Positions 59,721 to 64,000 of a DNA stretch of 64,000 nt are shown piece by piece. The stretch is from Virgibacillus phasianinus. GTDB taxonomy: Bacteria; Bacillota; Bacilli; Bacillales; Amphibacillaceae. How positions within the stretch are numbered: position 1 is the first letter of the stretch; the number at the start of each line of letters is the position of its first letter. The DNA lies in contig NZ_CP022315.1 of the NCBI RefSeq assembly GCF_002216775.1, positions 744,001 to 808,000 on the forward strand, written 5' to 3'. The notes beneath the pieces were generated by a model. That model was not told where the DNA came from. It ran no database searches and saw only the letters and a list, made by a program, of their open reading frames with translations. Made by a program: the position numbers and the translations under genes.

Positions 59721-60611
59721 ATGAAAAAAATAGGCTTGGCAGCTGTCTTTTGTTTTGCCTTACTGTTACTGGCAGCATGTGGTTCAGAAGAATCAAGCGG
59801 CAGCAGTGATGGCGGCAGCGAAGATTTACTTGCAAAATTAAAAGAGAAGGGAACTGTTACCGTTGGCTTTGCCAATGAGAAGCCTTATGCATATCAAGAA
59901 GGCGGTGAATTAAAGGGAGCTGCAGTGGATATCGCAACTGCAGTTTTCAAAGAGCTAGGCATAGATAAGGTAGAGGGAAAACTAGCTGATTTCAGTCAGT
60001 TGATACCTGGTCTGAATGCAGGGAAGTTTGATGTCATTACAGCCGGTATGGCAATTAATCCAGACCGCTGTAAAAATGCCGATTTCGGTGAACCGGAAAT
60101 GATGTATGGTGAAGGATTAGTTGTCCAAAAAGGCAATCCGTTAGATCTACACAGCTATAAGGATATTGCGGAAAGTAAAGACGCAACTGTATCAATCATG
60201 CAGGGTGCAACTGAGAACGAGTATGTTAAATCAGAAGGAGTAAGTGAAGGTCAAATTCAAAGTGCTCCAGATATACCGGCAACATTCTCAGCAGTATCAT
60301 CCGGCCGTGCATCTGCTACAACCGGTACTGAAATGTCACTTAAGATGGCATTAGAATCATCTAAATCCGATAATCTGGAATTTGTAACTGATTTCGAACA
60401 ACCTGATATAAAAGGAATTCCAAGCTACGGCGCTGCAGCATTCCATAAAGATGCTGACAAATTACGTGAAGCTTATAATGAAAAATTAGCTGAACTAAAA
60501 GAAGATGGGACCGTTAAAGAACTTCTGGAAGCAAATGGATTCAGTGCTGAAAATAATTCCGTGCCAGAAGGAATCACTACAGAAAAAGTTTGCAGTGGTG
60601 AAGCTTACTAA
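59721..60611 (+). CDS. ehuB: Ectoine/hydroxyectoine ABC transporter binding lipoprotein EhuB
   Basis: 296 aa. Lipoprotein signal with LLLAACGSEE, then a type 3 solute-binding fold: GTVTVGFANEKPYAYQEGGELKGAAVDIATAVFKELGI (quoted at about 43-80), GLNAGKFDVITAGMAINPDRC, and ASATTGTEMSLKMALE. This matches EhuB of the ectoine uptake operon in sequence layout and length. Ectoines are osmolytes. The upstream 390 bp (59,330-59,720) is A+T-rich and presumably holds the promoter; no other feature was recognised there. Confidence 0.9.
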   Translation: MKKIGLAAVFCFALLLLAACGSEESSGSSDGGSEDLLAKLKEKGTVTVGFANEKPYAYQEGGELKGAAVDIATAVFKELGIDKVEGKLADFSQLIPGLNAGKFDVITAGMAINPDRCKNADFGEPEMMYGEGLVVQKGNPLDLHSYKDIAESKDATVSIMQGATENEYVKSEGVSEGQIQSAPDIPATFSAVSSGRASATTGTEMSLKMALESSKSDNLEFVTDFEQPDIKGIPSYGAAAFHKDADKLREAYNEKLAELKEDGTVKELLEANGFSAENNSVPEGITTEKVCSGEAY

Positions 60612-60633
60612 ACTATAAATAAATTGAACACTC

Positions 60634-60676
60634 CATAGGGTCTGGCTCCCTCACCCAAGGGAGCAAAGACCCTATG
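60634..60676 (+). terminator. Hairpin between ehuB and ehuC
   Basis: CATAGGGTCT (60634-60643) pairs with AGACCCTATG (60667-60676), with an inner CTCCC/GGGAG. Followed by TTTTAC. It probably acts as a partial terminator or stabiliser that keeps the binding protein in excess, and it argues against an ehuC start at 60674, which lies in its right arm. Confidence 0.7.
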
Positions 60677-60703
60677 TTTTACTTTTCACTACAACAAAAG
60701 GGA

Positions 60704-61372
60704 GTGATTATCATTGATGCTATAATTGAAATTTTCCCCGTTTTATTAAAAGGCGTAGAGATAACGGTAACCGTTCTACTAGCCTCCATAGTCTTAGGTT
60801 ATTTAACAGCCTTTGTCGCTGGATTCTGCCGCCTTTCAAATAACATTGTCCTCCGAAAATTAACTGGCATTTATGTAGAGGTTTTTCGCGGAACATCCTT
60901 AATCGTGCAATTATTTTGGCTATATTATGCATTGCCAATTTTGTTTGGAATCGATATTGGCAGTAACTTTTGGGCTGGTGTATTGGCAATCTCATTAAAT
61001 TATGGTGCATACATGTCGGAAATCGTCCGGGGATCGATTTTGTCTGTTGCCAAAGGACAAACAGAAGCCGCCACTGCATTAAATATGTCGGCATTTCAGC
61101 GAATGAGACTTGTTATTTTTCCTCAAGCATTGCGTATGATGCTTCCGGAGTTTGGTAACTATCTTATCTTAATGCTGAAATCTACTTCACTTGTTTCATT
61201 AATTGGCATGACAGATATTTTATATTATGGAGATCTTCTAAGAAGTTCCAATCTATCTCAGGCGCCTACCGTTTATCTGTTAGTACTCGTATTCTATTTC
61301 ATTCTTGCCCTCCCATTAATCTGGCTTACAAAGAAAATGGAAAAGGCATCTAAGAAAGGGGTGGCGAATTAA
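60704..61372 (+). CDS. ehuC: Ectoine/hydroxyectoine ABC transporter permease EhuC
   Basis: About 222 aa. Amino-acid-type permease with five membrane segments and the EAA loop EIVRGSILSVAKGQTEAATALNMSAFQRMRLVIFPQALRMMLPEFGNYL (about 107-155). The start is unsettled: ATG at 60674 lies in a hairpin, GTG at 60704 is close to its site, and an ATT at 60713 has AAAGGGAG at the best distance. The stop overlaps the ehuD ATG (TTAATG). It forms the membrane channel with EhuD. Confidence 0.87.
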   Translation: MIIIDAIIEIFPVLLKGVEITVTVLLASIVLGYLTAFVAGFCRLSNNIVLRKLTGIYVEVFRGTSLIVQLFWLYYALPILFGIDIGSNFWAGVLAISLNYGAYMSEIVRGSILSVAKGQTEAATALNMSAFQRMRLVIFPQALRMMLPEFGNYLILMLKSTSLVSLIGMTDILYYGDLLRSSNLSQAPTVYLLVLVFYFILALPLIWLTKKMEKASKKGVAN

Positions 61373-62073
61373 TGAATAATTGGAGCTGGGATATCTTTTT
61401 CGATGCATTCCCTATGGTAGTACAGGGTCTTGGGATAACAATCGGATTAACCATTGCCTGTTATGTGTTCGCGTTAATCTTTGGATTCTTCTGGACGCTG
61501 GTTAAACAGATCCCAATTAGGCCAATCAGATGGGTGCTGTCCTGGATTATGGAATTCATTCGATCCACACCACCACTGGTACAATTATTTTTTATCTACT
61601 ATGCATGGCCAATGGTACCTGTTATCGGGGTGACACTAGACCCATTTACAAGTGCCGTTCTTGGTCTGGGTATACACTACAGCACATATATCGGAGAAGT
61701 CTATCGAACTGGAATTGACAGTGTAGATAAAGGGCAATGGGAGGCTTCCAGGGCATTAAACTTTTCAACCGGGAGAAAATGGACAAAAATTATTCTGCCG
61801 CAGGCGATACCACCCACCATTCCAATGCTCGGGAATTACTTAATTATAATGTTTAAAGAGGTTCCACTAGCATCAACAGTTGGTGTCGTTGGTATTCTGG
61901 CAATGGCAAATAATTACGGTGCTGAGCACTGGAAGTACCTGGAACCCCTAACAATAGTCGCAATTTTATTCCTTGTGCTGAGCTATCCATCAGCCTTATT
62001 GGTCAATAAACTCGAACGTAAGTTTAACCGACGCTTTGATAAAAAAGCAGCAACAGGAGTTAAATCTAATTAA
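61372..62073 (+). CDS. ehuD: Ectoine/hydroxyectoine ABC transporter permease EhuD
   Basis: 233 aa. Amino-acid-type permease with the EAA loop GEVYRTGIDSVDKGQWEASRALNFSTGRKWTKIILPQAIPPTIPMLGNYL (about 107-155) and five membrane segments. It starts in the ehuC stop, showing coupling. Together with EhuC it forms the channel for EhuB-bound ectoine; EhuA, encoded 512 bp downstream past a repeat, supplies ATP. Confidence 0.9.
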   Translation: MNNWSWDIFFDAFPMVVQGLGITIGLTIACYVFALIFGFFWTLVKQIPIRPIRWVLSWIMEFIRSTPPLVQLFFIYYAWPMVPVIGVTLDPFTSAVLGLGIHYSTYIGEVYRTGIDSVDKGQWEASRALNFSTGRKWTKIILPQAIPPTIPMLGNYLIIMFKEVPLASTVGVVGILAMANNYGAEHWKYLEPLTIVAILFLVLSYPSALLVNKLERKFNRRFDKKAATGVKSN

Positions 62074-62154
62074 AAGAAAGGCTGATTGTTGTTTTTGACA
62101 CAACATCCATAAACTGCGACGTATGCGCCGGGTTGATTTCCGCTGCGGACCGTT

Positions 62155-62452
62155 GCTTTCCGCGGGCACGGCTTCAGCCTCCTTGCCCCGAGGGCACTGA
62201 AAAAGGTAACGTTAATACACAAATAGGTGGATCTATCATCGCATCTTGAATATACTGCGCTTTCCGCGGGCGAGTGACGAGCCTCCTCGGACTGCCGTCC
62301 TGCGGGGTCTCGCCGATCTCTCACTTCCCGCAGGAGTCTCCGTATATTCAAGATGCTAAGTAAAGGTGAAAAGCTATATTTTTAAAATCCACCACTTTTT
62401 CAGTGCCCTTCCTTGCCCCGGCAAGGAGGCTCATCAGCTGCCCACGGAAAGC
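62155..62452. repeat. Large palindromic repeat between ehuD and ehuA (outer)
   Basis: The 510-bp gap between ehuD and ehuA has no gene. Arms pair over about 300 bp: GCTTTCC (62155-62161) with GGAAAGC (62446-62452), GCCTCCTTGCC (62177-62187) with GGCAAGGAGGC (62420-62430), and AGGGCACTGAAAAAG (62191-62205) with CTTTTTCAGTGCCCT (62395-62409). G+C-rich CTTTCCGCGGGC blocks of this kind are common interspersed repeats in Bacillaceae genomes. Confidence 0.75.
62241..62356. repeat. Palindromic repeat nested inside the first (inner)
   Basis: A perfect 15-bp inverted repeat, GCATCTTGAATATAC (62241-62255) and GTATATTCAAGATGC (62342-62356), bounds a second CTTTCCGCGGGCGAG...CTCACTTCCCGCAGGAG block. It lies within the outer element and looks like a later insertion of the same kind of repeat. 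Confidence 0.75.
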
Positions 62453-62584
62453 GCAGTGTTTTTCCGTAGCGGTCGCTAGGCCACCAAACATGATTTTTAG
62501 TTATGTCGCAATTTATATCAACTGCGGTAATAGTAGCAACAAACTATGCGAAAACAGTAAAAATAGAAAAGGAGTAGTGATGTA

Positions 62585-63355
62585 ATGTCTGAACCAATTG
62601 TTCGTTATCAGGACGTGCATAAATCATTTGGTGATGTTGAAGTATTAAAAGGCATCGATTTAGACATAAAGCCGGCGGAAAAAGTCGCAGTCATCGGACC
62701 AAGCGGATCTGGTAAAACAACCATTATCCGGATGCTGATGACACTGGAACAGCCAACTGCAGGCAGTATTATTGTCGATGGAAAAAACCTGTGGCATATG
62801 AAAAAAGGGGATCAGCTTGTACCGGCCAATGAGAAACATTTACGGCAAGTGCGCGGCGATATCGGAATGGTGTTCCAACACTTTAATCTTTTCCCGCATA
62901 TGACTATTTTAGAAAATTGCATGTCAGCACCCGTACATGTTCAAAAAGAGGATAAAAGTTCAGCTAGGGAACGTTCGATTGAAATGTTGGAAAAGGTTGG
63001 ACTAGGGGATAAACTCGATAACTATCCAAGTCAGCTTTCAGGTGGACAAAAACAGCGTGTAGCAATGGCTCGCGCCCTTGTTATGCGTCCCAAAATTATG
63101 TTATTTGATGAGGTTACCTCTGCATTGGACCCTGAATTAGTCGGTGAGGTATTAGAAGTAATTCGGGAAATCGCCAAGGAAGGTGAAATGGCAATGGTTC
63201 TCGTTACCCACGAAATGGAATTTGCCCGAGACATTGCCGATCGCATTGTTTTTCTCGACAATGGTGTAATTGCTGAACAGGGACCACCAATGGAGGTTCT
63301 CGAAAACTCAGAAAATGAACGGCTGCAAAGCTTCTTGCATCGATTCAGGACATGA
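62585..63355 (+). CDS. ehuA: Ectoine/hydroxyectoine ABC transporter ATPase EhuA
   Basis: 256 aa. Walker A GPSGSGKTTIIRML (about 38-51), signature LSGGQKQRVAMARAL, Walker B IMLFDEVTSALDPE, and the H-loop VTHEME. It is closest to polar-amino-acid-type ATPases, as expected for ehu. AAAAGGAGTAG precedes the ATG. It energises EhuC/D. In related operons ehuA is usually adjacent to the others; here a repeat separates it. Confidence 0.9.
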   Translation: MSEPIVRYQDVHKSFGDVEVLKGIDLDIKPAEKVAVIGPSGSGKTTIIRMLMTLEQPTAGSIIVDGKNLWHMKKGDQLVPANEKHLRQVRGDIGMVFQHFNLFPHMTILENCMSAPVHVQKEDKSSARERSIEMLEKVGLGDKLDNYPSQLSGGQKQRVAMARALVMRPKIMLFDEVTSALDPELVGEVLEVIREIAKEGEMAMVLVTHEMEFARDIADRIVFLDNGVIAEQGPPMEVLENSENERLQSFLHRFRT

Positions 63356-63521
63356 GTTCAATAAATAAGGTCAAGCATTTCGTCTAGCAATGTACAAACT
63401 GGAATATGAAAGTGCTGATTTTAACTTTAAAATTAGACTGATTAAAACAATCCAGCCGGGAATCAGCTTGGGTCCGCACTTCTTGGGCACTTCACTAGAC
63501 AAATTTTACTTTGTTCCTTTT

Positions 63522-63562
63522 AGAAAATCGGCATTTGCCTTAACAGCAAATGCCGATTTTCT
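63522..63562. terminator. Bidirectional terminator, ehuA / murB
   Basis: AGAAAATCGGCATTTGC-n7-GCAAATGCCGATTTTCT, a perfect 17-bp stem. It separates the converging ehuA and murB genes. The stretch 63,356-63,521 shows no gene that I believe. Confidence 0.9.
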
Positions 63563-63566
63563 TAGG

Positions 63567-64000
63567 TTACAGGTCTTCCCCAATTATCTTTACTTCACGT
63601 TCCAAATTGACGCCAAATTTTGATTTAACCGTATTCTGAACGAAATGTATAAGATCAATATACTCTTTTGCTGATGAGTCATCAACGTTTACGATGAATC
63701 CTGCATGCTTTAGTGATACTTGAGCCCCGCCGATTTGTTTGCCCTGCAGTTCACTGTCCTGGATTAGTTTCCCGGCAAAATAGCCTGGTGGCCGTTTAAA
63801 CACACTACCACAAGATGGGTATTCTAACGGTTGCTTTGATTCCCTTTTAAATGTCAGGTCATCCATAATTGCTTTAATCTCATCATAGCTTCCCTTTTCC
63901 ATAGAAAATGTTGCTTCAAGTACAATGTATCCATTATCAGGAATGTTACTTGTTCGGTAATCCAGGTCAAGTTGATCCGCTGAAAGCTCAAGTAAATTCC
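63567..64000 (-). CDS. murB: UDP-N-acetylenolpyruvoylglucosamine reductase MurB (partial, N-terminus missing)
   Basis: 144 codons of the C-terminal half; the frame enters from the right edge with LDYRTSNIP, a MurB-type substrate-binding motif. [20 protein letters not shown] includes the conserved G-S-x-F-K/R-N/P with the proton-donor region, and [20 protein letters not shown] follows. It reduces enolpyruvyl-UDP-GlcNAc in wall precursor synthesis. Confidence 0.93.
   Translation of the reverse strand, partial: NLLELSADQLDLDYRTSNIPDNGYIVLEATFSMEKGSYDEIKAIMDDLTFKRESKQPLEYPSCGSVFKRPPGYFAGKLIQDSELQGKQIGGAQVSLKHAGFIVNVDDSSAKEYIDLIHFVQNTVKSKFGVNLEREVKIIGEDL

Noticed and set aside
62070-62351. A 93-codon minus frame in the ehuD-ehuA gap
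   Set aside because: It is a translation of the G+C-rich palindromic repeats, lacks a ribosome site and shows no protein-like composition.
62101-62500. Insertion sequence or CRISPR array
   Set aside because: No transposase frame and no regular repeat-spacer pattern; the repeats are nested inverted ones.
63390-63623. A 77-codon plus frame after ehuA
   Set aside because: It runs through the ehuA/murB terminator into the murB gene and has no ribosome site.

Overview
The window comes from a low-GC Gram-positive bacterium of the Bacillaceae, probably a moderately halophilic genus of the Virgibacillus/Oceanobacillus/Lentibacillus type. The evidence is strong AGGAGG-type ribosome sites, frequent TTG and GTG starts, a T-box leader on proS, an ectoine-type uptake operon (ehu), a TAXI-TRAP transporter and Bacillus-like housekeeping proteins. 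The genus is inferred, not proven.

Positions 1 to about 44,300 are one integrative and conjugative element (ICE) whose left end lies outside the window. On the minus strand from the left come a type I restriction-modification cargo (hsdS partial, hsdM and a serine recombinase in overlapping frames) and an unrecognised 368-aa protein. A transfer operon of about 22 kb follows, read leftwards from 27,288 to 5,173. It encodes a VirB2-like protein, a primase, a VirD4-type coupling protein, a PC4-like protein, a lipoprotein, a TrbL-like channel protein, PrgI/TrsC- and TrsD-like proteins, VirB4, a VirB8-like protein, a two-domain wall hydrolase, two relaxosome-like proteins, a MobP2-type relaxase, an Mrr-like nuclease, topoisomerase III and an ArdC-type antirestriction protein. 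A folded inverted-repeat cluster at 12,619-12,753 is a candidate oriT.

Positions 27,592-37,179 hold a mercury and arsenic cargo: merR-merA, a YnfA-like protein, a Cys-tailed flavoprotein with its own ArsR, a HesB-like protein, arsDA, and arsR-arsB-arsC. It sits between the transfer operon and a phage-like control and replication module at 37,461-44,213 (ArpU, DnaC-like, DnaD-like, Xre proteins, Xis-like, ImmR-like, ImmA-like, tyrosine integrase). Several boxes containing GGACAAA lie between the divergent regulators, an arrangement like the ICEBs1 switch.

From 44,378 onward the genes look chromosomal: trhO, a TAXI-TRAP system whose fused permease is frameshifted, a glutathione peroxidase, proS with a T-box, a GNAT/MFS divergent pair, a short-chain dehydrogenase, pdxK/thiD, a DUF456 protein, a PlsY-like acyltransferase, a CwlK-like peptidase, a VOC dioxygenase, a YtzI-like protein, a panE-like reductase, the ehuBCD-A operon interrupted by nested palindromic repeats, and the C-terminal part of murB.

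The most unusual signal is a short acidic-methionine tail, roughly [HN][DE]M[DE][ML] at the carboxyl end. It is shared by unrelated cytosolic proteins of the transfer operon (ArdC, primase, two or three unknown proteins, loosely the relaxase) but not by the visible membrane-channel proteins. I propose it as a candidate type IV secretion or coupling signal. In most cases it lies just before a recurring terminator-like hairpin.
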